Source: Parvibaculaceae bacterium PLY_AMNH_Bact1 (GTDB lineage Bacteria > Pseudomonadota > Alphaproteobacteria > Parvibaculales > Parvibaculaceae). From it: DNA of 64,000 nt. How positions within the stretch are numbered: the first letter of the stretch is position 1; every line of letters begins with the position of its first letter. The stretch lies in assembly GCA_032881465.1 (NCBI GenBank), contig CP126168.1, positions 1,116,001-1,180,000 on the forward strand, written 5' to 3'. The notes under the pieces were generated by a model. The model saw nothing but the letters and a program-made list of their open reading frames with translations. It was not told where the DNA came from and ran no database searches. A program made the position numbers and the translations under genes. Shown piece by piece: positions 1 through 8,151 of this stretch.

Positions 1-1398
1 GACGGTAAAAACAGGCGACGTCCGAACGCGAAGCTGTTCGACAAACCACATCTCCCCTATCTCATCATTGCTCTGTTGGTGCTGGCTGGCCTCTATCTCT
101 CATTAAGTGATTGGGGGTTGGACGCCTCCCTTGCCGCGATTGAGGAAGAAGGGCGCATTGTCGTGGTCACGCGCAATTCACCAACCACCTATTATCTCGG
201 GCGCGATGGCACGGAAGAAGGCTTTGAAGTTGATCTTGTACACTCCTTCGCAGCGACCCTGGGGCAGGGAGTTGGTGTTGAGTTTTTGGTGGTTGATACC
301 GTTCCTGAAATTTTCGAGGCAGTCACTGACGGAAGCGCTCATATCGCCGCTGCGGGGCTCACAGTAACGCCGGAACGCAATAAGGCTTATCGCTTCGCAC
401 CCTCCTACGATCGTGTGCGCCAGATCGTTGTCTGCCGAAAAGACGAAGGAGCGCCAAAAAGCGCCGCAGATCTTGTTGGCAGGTCTATAGCGGTGACAGC
501 GGGCAGTTCGCATGTGGCCGCGCTTGAGGCCTTGGCGCGCGACGTCGAAGGCCTGGAATGGACGGCGCTCGAAAGTGGGCCAGAAACACTGATGCGAGGG
601 GTGTGGGAGAGGGAGTACGACTGCACTGTCGCCGATGATCCGGTTTTTAACGTAACCAGGCGCCACTACCCAGAACTGATAAAGGCCTTTTCTCTGACGG
701 ATGAGGAGCCGCTTGCCTGGGTCATTGCACCTGGGGCAGACGAACTGGCAGACGCGGTGGATGCCTGGTTTGCGCGAGAAAGCACAGCGAAAGAACTTGA
801 TCGTCTGACGGCATCCCATTTCGGGTTTTTCCCGAAGTTTGACTATTTGGATATGGTCCGGTTTCGCAAGGACATCAAAGAGGTCTTGCCGGAATATGAG
901 CGCGATTTTCGCACTAGCGCGAGACGCAATGAGCTTCCCTGGATGCTTCTAGCGGCAAAGGCCTATCAGGAGTCGAGGTGGGACCCGGACGCGGTTAGCC
1001 CGACCGGTGTGCGCGGCATTATGATGCTGACGAGGTCGACTGCCGAGCGCGTCGGCGTTTCAGACCGTACAGATGCGCGAGAAAGCATTTGGGGAGGCGC
1101 ACGCTATTTTGCAGATTTGCTGACTCGTGTGCCTGAGGAAGTAGAAGGCGATGACCGATATTGGTTTGCGCTTGCCGCGTACAATATGGGGCTAGGCCAT
1201 GTGTATGACGCACGGGCACTCGCTGAGCGGCGGGGGCTTAATAAAAACATATGGGTTGATGTAAAGAAGGTCCTCAGCCTGCTGTCCGACGAGAAGGTCT
1301 ATCCTTCGCTTAGGTATGGATACGCGCGAGGCTATGAAGCCCGCCGCCATGTGGAGCAGGTGCGCACCTATTGGCACGTCTTGAAAGAACAGCGATAA
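1..1398 (+). CDS. mltF: MltF-like lytic transglycosylase (5' partial)
   Basis: Membrane-bound lytic murein transglycosylase of the MltF type, predicted to cleave peptidoglycan glycan strands in the periplasm. The reading frame is open from base 1, so the true start lies left of the window; the first ATG/TTG-like codon near 76 is inside a membrane segment (PYLIIALLVLAGLYL) and is not a believable start. Order: N-terminal anchor, a periplasmic amino-acid-binding-protein-like domain (from about GRIVVVTRNSPTTYYLG to ASHFGFFP), then an SLT catalytic domain with the family's glutamate in KAYQESRWDP, followed by GVRGIMMLTRSTA and ALAAYNMGLGHV. Visible length is 465 residues, close to the family's usual size, so little is missing. 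It is followed after 43 bases by a ketoacyl synthase on the same strand. The family call is firm; specific substrate is not. Confidence 0.85.
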   Translation, partial: DGKNRRRPNAKLFDKPHLPYLIIALLVLAGLYLSLSDWGLDASLAAIEEEGRIVVVTRNSPTTYYLGRDGTEEGFEVDLVHSFAATLGQGVGVEFLVVDTVPEIFEAVTDGSAHIAAAGLTVTPERNKAYRFAPSYDRVRQIVVCRKDEGAPKSAADLVGRSIAVTAGSSHVAALEALARDVEGLEWTALESGPETLMRGVWEREYDCTVADDPVFNVTRRHYPELIKAFSLTDEEPLAWVIAPGADELADAVDAWFARESTAKELDRLTASHFGFFPKFDYLDMVRFRKDIKEVLPEYERDFRTSARRNELPWMLLAAKAYQESRWDPDAVSPTGVRGIMMLTRSTAERVGVSDRTDARESIWGGARYFADLLTRVPEEVEGDDRYWFALAAYNMGLGHVYDARALAERRGLNKNIWVDVKKVLSLLSDEKVYPSLRYGYARGYEARRHVEQVRTYWHVLKEQR

Positions 1399-1422
1399 AT
1401 CCGACATGTATGAAGCGACAGA

Positions 1423-1432
1423 TCCAATTGGA
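1423..1432. promoter_or_regulatory. CCAATTGG palindrome before fabY-like gene
   Basis: Perfect 10-bp palindrome TCCAATTGGA, ending inside the GGAG ribosome-binding site of the ketoacyl synthase gene at 1442. The same core occurs as a 12-bp palindrome between the TetR gene and its divergent neighbour (5105-5116), which suggests a shared operator. Overlap with the ribosome-binding site could also explain the GGA half by chance. Confidence 0.35.
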
Positions 1433-1441
1433 GAATAACTG

Positions 1442-3382
1442 ATGCGGTTACCAGTCATTGTAAGTATGGGCGGGGTGAATGCCGCAGGCCGGACGTCCGG
1501 GTTTCAAAGCTTTCGCCGGATGGTGATTGATCTTTTGCCTGAAGCCGAACAGCAGCAGACGCTTGCTGCTTTGGCCGTGATGATGGGTCTTGTGACCGCT
1601 GAGGACGATACGCATTTTGTGCCGACTGCAGAGGATGCGCCGCGCGATCCTCTTACCGCTGCGCAGGTTGCCGAGCGCTATCGAAAGCAGGTGTTGAACG
1701 GCACCCTGGTCCGCAGGGTTGAAGAGTCAGTTTTTGATGTTGATGCCTTGCATTGGCAGTCGTCTGCCTCTCTGCGCGCGACGTCGGGAGAAAACGAGGA
1801 GCCTCTGCAGTTTGTCTTGGCGACAGACCAGCTCCCATCACGCCTTCCGGAAGGTTGGACAGTTGAGCCGGGCGATGAAGGCCCCGGCGGCAAGACAGTG
1901 CAGGTAACTGTTGCCGGTGGCCTTGACGTCAAACTGGACAATTTCCGGGATTTTCCCATTAAGGCTGCGGGACAATTGCCAACCGGTTTTGAGATCGCTG
2001 ATCTTTACAATTCTCGCTTTCAGCCCCGTGGTCTTCAAATGGCTTTGTTCGGGGCGACAGACGCTCTGCGCGCCATGGGCATTGAATGGGACATGGTTCT
2101 TGAGAATATCGGACCGGATGAAGTTGGAGTCTATTCCAGCAGTGGCTTCGGTCAGATGGACAAAGAAGGCTATGGGGGAATGCATCAAGCCCGCATGAAG
2201 GGCGAACGGGTCACAACCAAGTCTCTGGTCATGGGCGTCAACTCCATGCCAACCGACTTCATCAATGCCTATGTGCTCGCAAATGTCGGGATTGCGAGCA
2301 GTTCGGTGGCCGCTTGTGCGACATTCCTGTCCAACCTACGCCATGCGGTTTCAGACATCAGATCAGGCAAGGTCAGGGTCGCTATGGTGGGCAACAGCGA
2401 AGCGCCGATTGGCCCGGAACTTATGGACGGGTTTGGGACAATGGGTGCACTGGCAACCGATGCCAACATGATGAAGCTCTATGGCACTGACGAGGTCGAC
2501 CATCGTCGCGCAAGCCGCCCGTTTGGCGAGAATTGTGGATTCACGATCGGTGAGTCGAGCCAATATTTCATCTTGATGGATGATGCGCTTGCAATCGAAT
2601 TGGGGGCACCATGCCTCGGCTCCGTTACCGACGTGTTTGTCGACGCAGATGGCACGAAAAAGTCTATCAGTGCGCCGGGTCCCGGAAATCATATAAGCAT
2701 GGCAAAAGCAGTGGCTGCAGCATCGGCCGTTGCTGGCAAGGAAGCGGTGCAGGAAAAAAGCTTTGTCCTCGCGCATGGGTCAAGCACGCCGCAAAACCGG
2801 GTGTCAGAGTCTCAGATATTTGATCAGGTTGCTGAGGCCTTCAACATCAGCCAGTGGCCCGTGGTTGCGGTCAAAGCATATTTGGGCCACACGATTGCGC
2901 CCGCGAGCGCCGATCAATTGGCCGCGGCACTGGGTAGTTTCAAATACGGCATTCTTCCGGGGATACCGACCATCGACGCAGTGGCAGATGATGTTTATCA
3001 GGAACGCTTGAAGCTTGGGCCAGATCATCTTCAGACGTCGCCAGAAAATCTCGAAGTGGCAATTCTGAATTCGAAAGGCTTCGGCGGAAACAACGCGTCG
3101 GCAGTTGTCCTGTCTCCTGAACGTACTGAAGGGATGCTGCGTAAACGCCATGGTGCCGAGGCGATGACTGCTTACACGAAGAAGCGCGAAACGAGTTTAG
3201 AGGCATCTGACCGTTACCTCAATGCTGCCGACCGGGGTGAGTATGCGCCCATCTATCGGTTTGGTGAGGACATGATCGAAGAAGCCGACATTGAAATCAG
3301 CGAGACCCGTGTGTCGATCAAAGGGTTTGCCAACGACATTTCGCTGCCGACGGAGAACCCTTATCAGGACATGACCGACTAA
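1442..3382 (+). CDS. fabY: FabY-type beta-ketoacyl-ACP synthase
   Basis: Long (646 residue) beta-ketoacyl-ACP synthase, matching in length and N-terminus (PVIVSMGGVNAAGR) the FabY class described in Pseudomonas, which condenses acetyl-CoA with malonyl-ACP to start fatty acid synthesis. Typical FabF/FabB are about 410 residues, so a FabF label would not fit. The thiolase-fold triad is visible: Cys292 in VAACATF, His445 in LAHGSSTPQN and His483 in AYLGHTIAP, with a glycine-rich NSKGFGGNNA near the end. The start has GGAG eight bases upstream. It stands alone on the plus strand between the transglycosylase and a convergent dioxygenase, not in a fab operon. Its operator-like palindrome resembles one near the TetR gene at 5176. 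KAS family is certain; FabY function rather than a secondary-metabolite or hydroxy-fatty-acid role is inferred. Confidence 0.75.
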   Translation: MRLPVIVSMGGVNAAGRTSGFQSFRRMVIDLLPEAEQQQTLAALAVMMGLVTAEDDTHFVPTAEDAPRDPLTAAQVAERYRKQVLNGTLVRRVEESVFDVDALHWQSSASLRATSGENEEPLQFVLATDQLPSRLPEGWTVEPGDEGPGGKTVQVTVAGGLDVKLDNFRDFPIKAAGQLPTGFEIADLYNSRFQPRGLQMALFGATDALRAMGIEWDMVLENIGPDEVGVYSSSGFGQMDKEGYGGMHQARMKGERVTTKSLVMGVNSMPTDFINAYVLANVGIASSSVAACATFLSNLRHAVSDIRSGKVRVAMVGNSEAPIGPELMDGFGTMGALATDANMMKLYGTDEVDHRRASRPFGENCGFTIGESSQYFILMDDALAIELGAPCLGSVTDVFVDADGTKKSISAPGPGNHISMAKAVAAASAVAGKEAVQEKSFVLAHGSSTPQNRVSESQIFDQVAEAFNISQWPVVAVKAYLGHTIAPASADQLAAALGSFKYGILPGIPTIDAVADDVYQERLKLGPDHLQTSPENLEVAILNSKGFGGNNASAVVLSPERTEGMLRKRHGAEAMTAYTKKRETSLEASDRYLNAADRGEYAPIYRFGEDMIEEADIEISETRVSIKGFANDISLPTENPYQDMTD

Positions 3383-3397
3383 TTTTCAGTGGTAAGA

Positions 3398-4423
3398 CTA
3401 TGCTGCGGTGATGATCGGTTCTGTATTGCCGAAACCCTTCATGACGCCAGCGACAATTGGATGAACCTCCGGACGGGAATAAAGGTTGAGCCAGAGCCTC
3501 AATAGGAGGCGTTTCTTTGCTGGGTCAGGATCATCCTGAAATGCTGAGCGCTTGTGCATCAAAGAGAGGTTGTTGACGATCATCAGTTCGCCGGGCCCAA
3601 GACGAAAGTCAAACTTGAGCGTGTCTTGCTCAGCGACCTCTTCAATTATTCTGAGCGCCGCCATATCGCTATCGGAGAACGGACTGTCTGATAGGGAACT
3701 GGCAAGTTCTGCCAGCTTCAAATTCACCCAGGCGGTTATCCGCCCATCTTTTTCAGAGATACTTGGAATGCGCCGCTCCTGAACTTTACCCAGTCGGGTG
3801 TCATTTCCTTCTTTGCGCATGTAAATTGGGAACCCTCGATAGAGGCTCTCTAGATGTTCAGGATGCTTTTCCAGAATATCATTGTAGACGCTCAACAAAC
3901 TAACAATGGAGTTGACGCCGCCAGTAGGGGCCTGCCGCACACAGAAGAGCGCGGAAACCTCGCCGCCGTCGCAATGGAAGCGCAGCTCATCACTACTGGT
4001 ATAGCCACGGTCATTGTCGCCGCGCGGTGCACCAGCAATCTTGTCGGTCACATATCCAATCAGCTCGCCCTTGGCATTTTGCGTGATCACATTGCCGAGC
4101 AGAACGGCGATAATCCAATAGGTCCTGTGCAGCATGTCTAAGTCATAGGCGGAAATGTCGAGACCGGAGATTTTGGCAAAACCAAATCCGTCTTCGATTT
4201 CATTAGATGCGCATTGTAGTTTCGCAGAGAGCTGAGGTGCCTGCACGTCGTCCCGGCTCATCTGCACCCAAACACTCAGGTCGTCTGGCAGGGAGCGTGC
4301 GCACTTTTCGAGCTCGTCGATTTCAGTTGCGCCAAGAACCAGGTTCCAGCCATCGTCTGCGTCCAAGTCTGCCCGCGTCCATGCCCGTTTGCCCAGGACA
4401 GGTTCCCCTAAAACATCACGCAT
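3398..4423 (-). CDS. TauD/TfdA-like Fe(II)/2OG dioxygenase
   Basis: 341-residue protein of the TauD/TfdA superfamily, non-haem iron enzymes that use 2-oxoglutarate and oxygen to hydroxylate small molecules. The iron-binding HxD is in ELRFHCDGGEV, the distal histidine probably in LSLMHKRSAF, and the 2-oxoglutarate-binding arginine in KKRLLLRLWLN. The start is supported by a strong GGGGAGAG ribosome-binding site. It is convergent with fabY and lies downstream of the membrane protein gene at 4491, separated by a 67-base gap that holds a perfect 9-bp-arm inverted repeat, so it probably has its own regulated promoter. The substrate cannot be read from sequence; family members act on taurine, sulfonates, trimethyllysine/butyrobetaine or specialised metabolites. 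Confidence 0.75.
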   Translation of the reverse strand: MRDVLGEPVLGKRAWTRADLDADDGWNLVLGATEIDELEKCARSLPDDLSVWVQMSRDDVQAPQLSAKLQCASNEIEDGFGFAKISGLDISAYDLDMLHRTYWIIAVLLGNVITQNAKGELIGYVTDKIAGAPRGDNDRGYTSSDELRFHCDGGEVSALFCVRQAPTGGVNSIVSLLSVYNDILEKHPEHLESLYRGFPIYMRKEGNDTRLGKVQERRIPSISEKDGRITAWVNLKLAELASSLSDSPFSDSDMAALRIIEEVAEQDTLKFDFRLGPGELMIVNNLSLMHKRSAFQDDPDPAKKRLLLRLWLNLYSRPEVHPIVAGVMKGFGNTEPIITAA

Positions 4424-4454
4424 CTGTCTCTCCCCTGTTTTGCGTCAGCCTATG

Positions 4455-4477
4455 AATTGACACGAAAGGTGTCAATT
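4455..4477. promoter_or_regulatory. Inverted repeat, operator before dioxygenase gene
   Basis: Perfect inverted repeat with 9-bp arms, AATTGACAC and GTGTCAATT, separated by GAAAG. It sits 32 bases before the dioxygenase start and contains a TTGACA that can serve as the -35 box on the minus strand. The arrangement is typical of a repressor operator laid over a promoter. Which regulator binds is unknown; the TetR at 5176 is the nearest candidate. Confidence 0.5.
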
Positions 4478-4490
4478 GGAGTGGTGATTG

Positions 4491-5084
4491 TTAAGGGCGA
4501 TATGGCTCCTCAAGCAGCAAATGAGCGACCAGAAGCTTGAGAAGAAGAAAGCTCGTGAACCAGGGGAGCTCGGAGGATGTGCCCCAGCCATAAATCTCAA
4601 GCAACAGTCCAAGCGCAAACAGGAAGAGGGCGATAGGACGTTGTAGATAGAGCGGGAAAGCGAGAACCAGTGCGGCTGCGCTCAAGAGAAAGGCGGACAG
4701 GGCCAGTCCGTACACCCAGTCGAAGTCGCGAAAGACAATGGCGACCAGCGCTATATGGAAGAGGTGGAGCACAATAAACCCAAGATGGTTGCGCCGGGTC
4801 TGTGTTGCGCGGTGGAACCATCGTTTGGCAGACGATGTGGCATTGGTGACAATCCCGCCGACCATGTCGAACGCCAGGAAACAGAAGAGCAGGAGCTTCC
4901 ACCAGGGCCAGTCTGGAAATACTGTTTGTGCATAGAGATATGCTGCAAGCGTGGCCGCGCCCGGCAGAAGGAGCTGCAGTAGAACTTCTGCCGCAGTGGC
5001 ACCCGGTCCCGCACCCTTGTCAAAAAAACCAGAAATCCCGCGGCGTACTGCAGGGTAGTCCCAGTCGATTATTTTGTCGGTCAT
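4491..5084 (-). CDS. Polytopic membrane protein, unknown function
   Basis: About 197 residues with five to six hydrophobic segments: AEVLLQLLLPGAATLAAYLY, WWKLLLFCFLAFDMVGGIV, FIVLHLFHIALVAIVF, GLALSAFLLSAAALVLAF, IALFLFALGLLLEIYG and FLLLKLLVAHLLL. A conserved-looking polar stretch, GGIVTNATSSAKRWFHR, lies between segments two and three. The start was placed at ATG 5084 (MTDKIIDWDY) rather than 63 bases upstream, because the longer version would run through the palindrome at 5105-5116. The gene is divergent from the TetR regulator at 5176, the usual position of a regulated target. I do not recognise the family and infer no transport or enzymatic role. Confidence 0.7.
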   Translation of the reverse strand: MTDKIIDWDYPAVRRGISGFFDKGAGPGATAAEVLLQLLLPGAATLAAYLYAQTVFPDWPWWKLLLFCFLAFDMVGGIVTNATSSAKRWFHRATQTRRNHLGFIVLHLFHIALVAIVFRDFDWVYGLALSAFLLSAAALVLAFPLYLQRPIALFLFALGLLLEIYGWGTSSELPWFTSFLLLKLLVAHLLLEEPYRP

Positions 5085-5104
5085 GTCGCCCACATATTTA
5101 AAAA

Positions 5105-5116
5105 GTCCAATTGGAC
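5105..5116. promoter_or_regulatory. 12-bp palindrome, likely TetR operator
   Basis: Perfect palindrome GTCCAATTGGAC in the 91-base divergent region between the membrane protein (start 5084) and the TetR gene (start 5176). Position and symmetry fit autoregulation by the TetR protein. The core recurs at 1423-1432 before the fabY-like gene. Confidence 0.5.
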
Positions 5117-5175
5117 GAAAATAAAATATGATACAGGGAAGAGTCAACTCATGAAGGGAAGGACACCAGACACCG

Positions 5176-5736
5176 ATGCCAAAAATTGTGGATCACCAAA
5201 AATACCGGCGTGAGATTGTGGAGAAAGCGACACCGGTTTTCTCTGAACATGGTTTCAGCGGCTTGGGTATGCGCCAGATTGCAAAAGAACTCGGCATCTC
5301 AAAAAGTGCGCTCTATCACTATTTCCCCTCAAAGGAGATACTGTTCGCGGCTTGTACAGAATACGTGGTTGAGCGAGACGGAGAACTATTTTCCGAACCC
5401 TTGCAAGGAGCAACGGTGGAGCAAAAAATATCAGTGCTCATGTCGGTATTCAAAGGGATTGAAGAGGGCTTCCAAGGGGAAGCTTTCCTCCTCTTAGACT
5501 ATATGCGGGGCATGTCGCATCGAGATGTTGCTCGCGATAAGAACATGAAGCTTGCCAACAAGCGGTATCTGGAAATGACGACAGCGATTGTTGGAAAAGA
5601 GGCTGCGCAAAAAGTGCTTGTGTTTCTGTTGGGCGCGCTCTTGCAAAGGCTGCTGAACGGCAGAGGCACGTCTCTTGAGGACATAAAATACTGGCTGCGG
5701 GAGGTCATCTCTGAGCAGCCGCGGGAAACGGAATGA
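5176..5736 (+). CDS. TetR/AcrR family repressor
   Basis: 186-residue TetR-family regulator. The N-terminal helix-turn-helix is clear: GLGMRQIAKELGISKSALYHYF, followed by the usual PSKEILF. The C-terminal ligand-binding half is divergent and gives no clue to the effector. The stop is four bases from the next start (5741), so the two are co-transcribed. The divergent membrane protein and the palindrome between them suggest autoregulation and control of that gene; similar sites near the dioxygenase and fabY-like genes widen the possible regulon. A fatty-acid or lipid-type ligand would fit the fabY link but is speculative. Confidence 0.85.
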   Translation: MPKIVDHQKYRREIVEKATPVFSEHGFSGLGMRQIAKELGISKSALYHYFPSKEILFAACTEYVVERDGELFSEPLQGATVEQKISVLMSVFKGIEEGFQGEAFLLLDYMRGMSHRDVARDKNMKLANKRYLEMTTAIVGKEAAQKVLVFLLGALLQRLLNGRGTSLEDIKYWLREVISEQPRETE

Positions 5737-5740
5737 ACCA

Positions 5741-6775
5741 ATGATTGAGCACCTTCAGGCCATCAACGCCCAGGCTGACCTGCACCACCAATACCTGCTG
5801 GGCCTCGAACTGATGGTCTCAACCAGGGAGGGGCCAGACGTGGTAGGTGAATGGATGTTCAGGCTCTTTCGCCGCCAACACGAAGAGAAATTTCTCTCAA
5901 GTTTCAGAAAGCTGGGGCTGGATGGCCTGCCTGATGCGGTGGCCTGTGCCAAATACCATGTGCTCTCCAATTCCATGGGCGGTGTTGCTGTTGAATTCAT
6001 GCCGGAGTCAGACAGGAAAGCCTGGGTGCGGTTTCGCTATCCCCGCTGGATGTATGACGGGGCCGTTGTCTGCGGTATTCCTGTTGAAGCAAGCCGAGGA
6101 TTTCTGAAAGGCTGGTATGGGCAGAACGGTGTGTCGCTCGGCAACCCGCGTCTGGGATTTGTCTGCGTTTCTGAAGATATGACAGGCCAGTTTGGCTTCT
6201 GTGGATACTTTAAGGAATATGACCACGACCTAAGCGAGGATGAGCGCGTCGCCTTTGCCCCGGATGAACGGCCACCGGCCTATGATGAAGCTGAGCAGCC
6301 AGCGCCACCTGACTCCGAGTGGTCAGAGGAGCGGTTGGCCAAAGCGAACCGCAATTATGCGATTGAGTATATTCGCAATGGGGTGAGGGAACTGGTCGGC
6401 GTCCTCGGTGCTGATCGTGCGTTGGAACTGGGCCAGTTGTCCGCTCGACTGACAGGCCTCCATCACTACAAAAAAATGGCTGCTGCTGTTGGCGTTGAAG
6501 AGGGTGGGCCGGAAAGGGCTGCCAATTTTCTCTCCACCCTGTTTCAAGGAATGGGCGACCATGCGCAGGTTGAAGCGCTTCAGGGTGAAGCCGGATTTGC
6601 TGTTCATCAAACGGGCTTGCGCATCGCGCGCGGCCTCGGCGGTGTGGAGCGGGAACACCTTCTTTCCTGCTGGATTCAAATTTGGAAGGGCGCAGTGAGC
6701 GCTCATAGGACCTTTATGAGCGTGGACATGACGCATTCAGATGACGGCCTGACTTGGTTGATCGCACCAGAATAG
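5741..6775 (+). CDS. Conserved protein of unknown function in TetR operon
   Basis: 344-residue soluble protein with no signal peptide or membrane segment. The first part (about 1-180) is rich in aromatic and charged residues (WVRFRYPRWMYD, GWYGQNGVSLGNPRLGFVC); a proline/acid-rich linker near residue 180-200 (DERPPAYDEAEQPAPPDSEW) leads to a helical second half containing ADRALELGQLSARLTGLHHY. The alternating helical pattern and the GADRALEL-type motif loosely recall the ATC-hydrolase-like family (L-2-amino-thiazoline-4-carboxylate hydrolase), but this is weak. It follows the TetR gene by four bases, so it is probably part of the same response. No function is assigned. Confidence 0.6.
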   Translation: MIEHLQAINAQADLHHQYLLGLELMVSTREGPDVVGEWMFRLFRRQHEEKFLSSFRKLGLDGLPDAVACAKYHVLSNSMGGVAVEFMPESDRKAWVRFRYPRWMYDGAVVCGIPVEASRGFLKGWYGQNGVSLGNPRLGFVCVSEDMTGQFGFCGYFKEYDHDLSEDERVAFAPDERPPAYDEAEQPAPPDSEWSEERLAKANRNYAIEYIRNGVRELVGVLGADRALELGQLSARLTGLHHYKKMAAAVGVEEGGPERAANFLSTLFQGMGDHAQVEALQGEAGFAVHQTGLRIARGLGGVEREHLLSCWIQIWKGAVSAHRTFMSVDMTHSDDGLTWLIAPE

Positions 6776-6806
6776 TTCTCAATGCGCATGACCGTGTTTC
6801 GGGTCT

Positions 6807-7931
6807 CTACGTCGGCATCATTAGGGAGAACTTCTCGAAACCAAAGTCCGCCCCGTTAATGCGCAGCGACAGACCCTGCTTACCCGCATAGTACTTGCGC
6901 GTTGTGATGGGTTTGATGGGGTGCGTCTTCTCGATCATCACCCGCTCACCTGGCGCAAGCATGAGCTTCTTCCACTTGAAGACCTTGCCGACGCGCTCCC
7001 CATTCGCCTTTTTGAAATGGACAAGATAGTCAATCACCAGCGATTGCGGCTTCTTGGAGGTAGAGAGCAGGGTGGTTGAAAACTGAAGAGTGTCACCATA
7101 CCGGACAGTCTTCGTGTCGATGATGATCTTCGGTTCTGCGATCTGAGGAACGCCCAATCCAAATGCCTCAAGCGTTGGCTTATGTCCTTGCTTGATGAGA
7201 GAGCGGCAGGCGTGGCGGACGAGTTTTTCGCGCGCAGGGCTTGCGCCTTTCAGCCATCTCTTCGCGGTCTTTGCAACAAGGTTCGGATGGTCTTTGGCAA
7301 TGTCATTGAGATGGTTGGCGACCGAGCGGCGTACATATTCTTCCGGGTCATCTCGAAGCGCCTCGAGCAGAGGTAGCATAGGCGATGGGTCATGGATGAG
7401 ACGCCGCAGCTGCATGCCCCAGGGAAGACGCGGTCGGGTGCCTTCAGACAAAAGTCGCCGGACATGAAAGTTCGGATGATCAACCCAGCCGCCCATGATC
7501 GCGAGCGCGCGTTCCTGATCCTCAATCAGAAAATAGCGCACATCAAACTCGGAAGAGAAGTGGCCGGTCATGTCTTTTAGAAGCTCAAGTGAGCTTTCGA
7601 AGTCCGCCAGCCCATACTGGCCTACAACCATGCCAAGCGGAAACATGCCCCAACCGGTGATCCCTTCTGCGTCACTCTGTTGGCCCTTCTCGGTCCCGCG
7701 CGGGTGGAGCATGGCACGAATGATTTGCGCGCGTTTTTTTGTCGCAGGGGGCAAGGCTTGATGAAGGTGATCGGCAATCAGCTGCGCCCGTTCTTTCAGC
7801 TCCAGGTTTTCCAGCTCTTTCAGGATGGCCCGTTCAAAACGTTTAGGGTCAAAGCCGGTTATGTGAACCTGCAACTGAGTGCTGATGTGTCGAACAAGGT
7901 CAGCCGAGATTCTGTTCTTAAACGGTTCCAT
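6807..7931 (-). CDS. alkC: AlkC-type DNA alkylation repair glycosylase
   Basis: 374-residue HEAT-repeat DNA glycosylase of the AlkC/AlkD superfamily, which removes N3- and N7-alkylated purines without base flipping. Repeated alpha-hairpins run through residues 1-240, including FHVRRLLSEGTRPRLPWG, EEYVRRSVANHLNDIAKDHP and ARKLVRHACRSL-like repeats. The last 110 residues (from about PKIIIDTKTVRYGDTLQFS to the end) are beta-rich and match the Ig-like domain that distinguishes AlkC from AlkD. The gene is convergent with the TetR-operon protein and divergent from the PAS gene at 8152. No ada or alk operon is adjacent, so it seems to stand alone. A strong family call; lesion preference is taken from the family. 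Confidence 0.8.
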   Translation of the reverse strand: MEPFKNRISADLVRHISTQLQVHITGFDPKRFERAILKELENLELKERAQLIADHLHQALPPATKKRAQIIRAMLHPRGTEKGQQSDAEGITGWGMFPLGMVVGQYGLADFESSLELLKDMTGHFSSEFDVRYFLIEDQERALAIMGGWVDHPNFHVRRLLSEGTRPRLPWGMQLRRLIHDPSPMLPLLEALRDDPEEYVRRSVANHLNDIAKDHPNLVAKTAKRWLKGASPAREKLVRHACRSLIKQGHKPTLEAFGLGVPQIAEPKIIIDTKTVRYGDTLQFSTTLLSTSKKPQSLVIDYLVHFKKANGERVGKVFKWKKLMLAPGERVMIEKTHPIKPITTRKYYAGKQGLSLRINGADFGFEKFSLMMPT

Positions 7932-8151
7932 AGACTTCCGGTGTAGTGGCGATAGGTACTTGGGTGGATCTGTTTAATCAGGGACTGCTGCCAACAGTCT
8001 GTCAGTAGGTTTCAGTTTATCTTTCTTTAAGGTCAGGCGACCTAGGTTCGGGCGTCAAGTTTCAGGTGACTTTTCGATTTTGTTCTAGGGGCAATTTGAA
8101 ATGTCGGTCGGTCCGAAACCGTTGGCGAAGTATCTTTAGTACGGACGGGCA

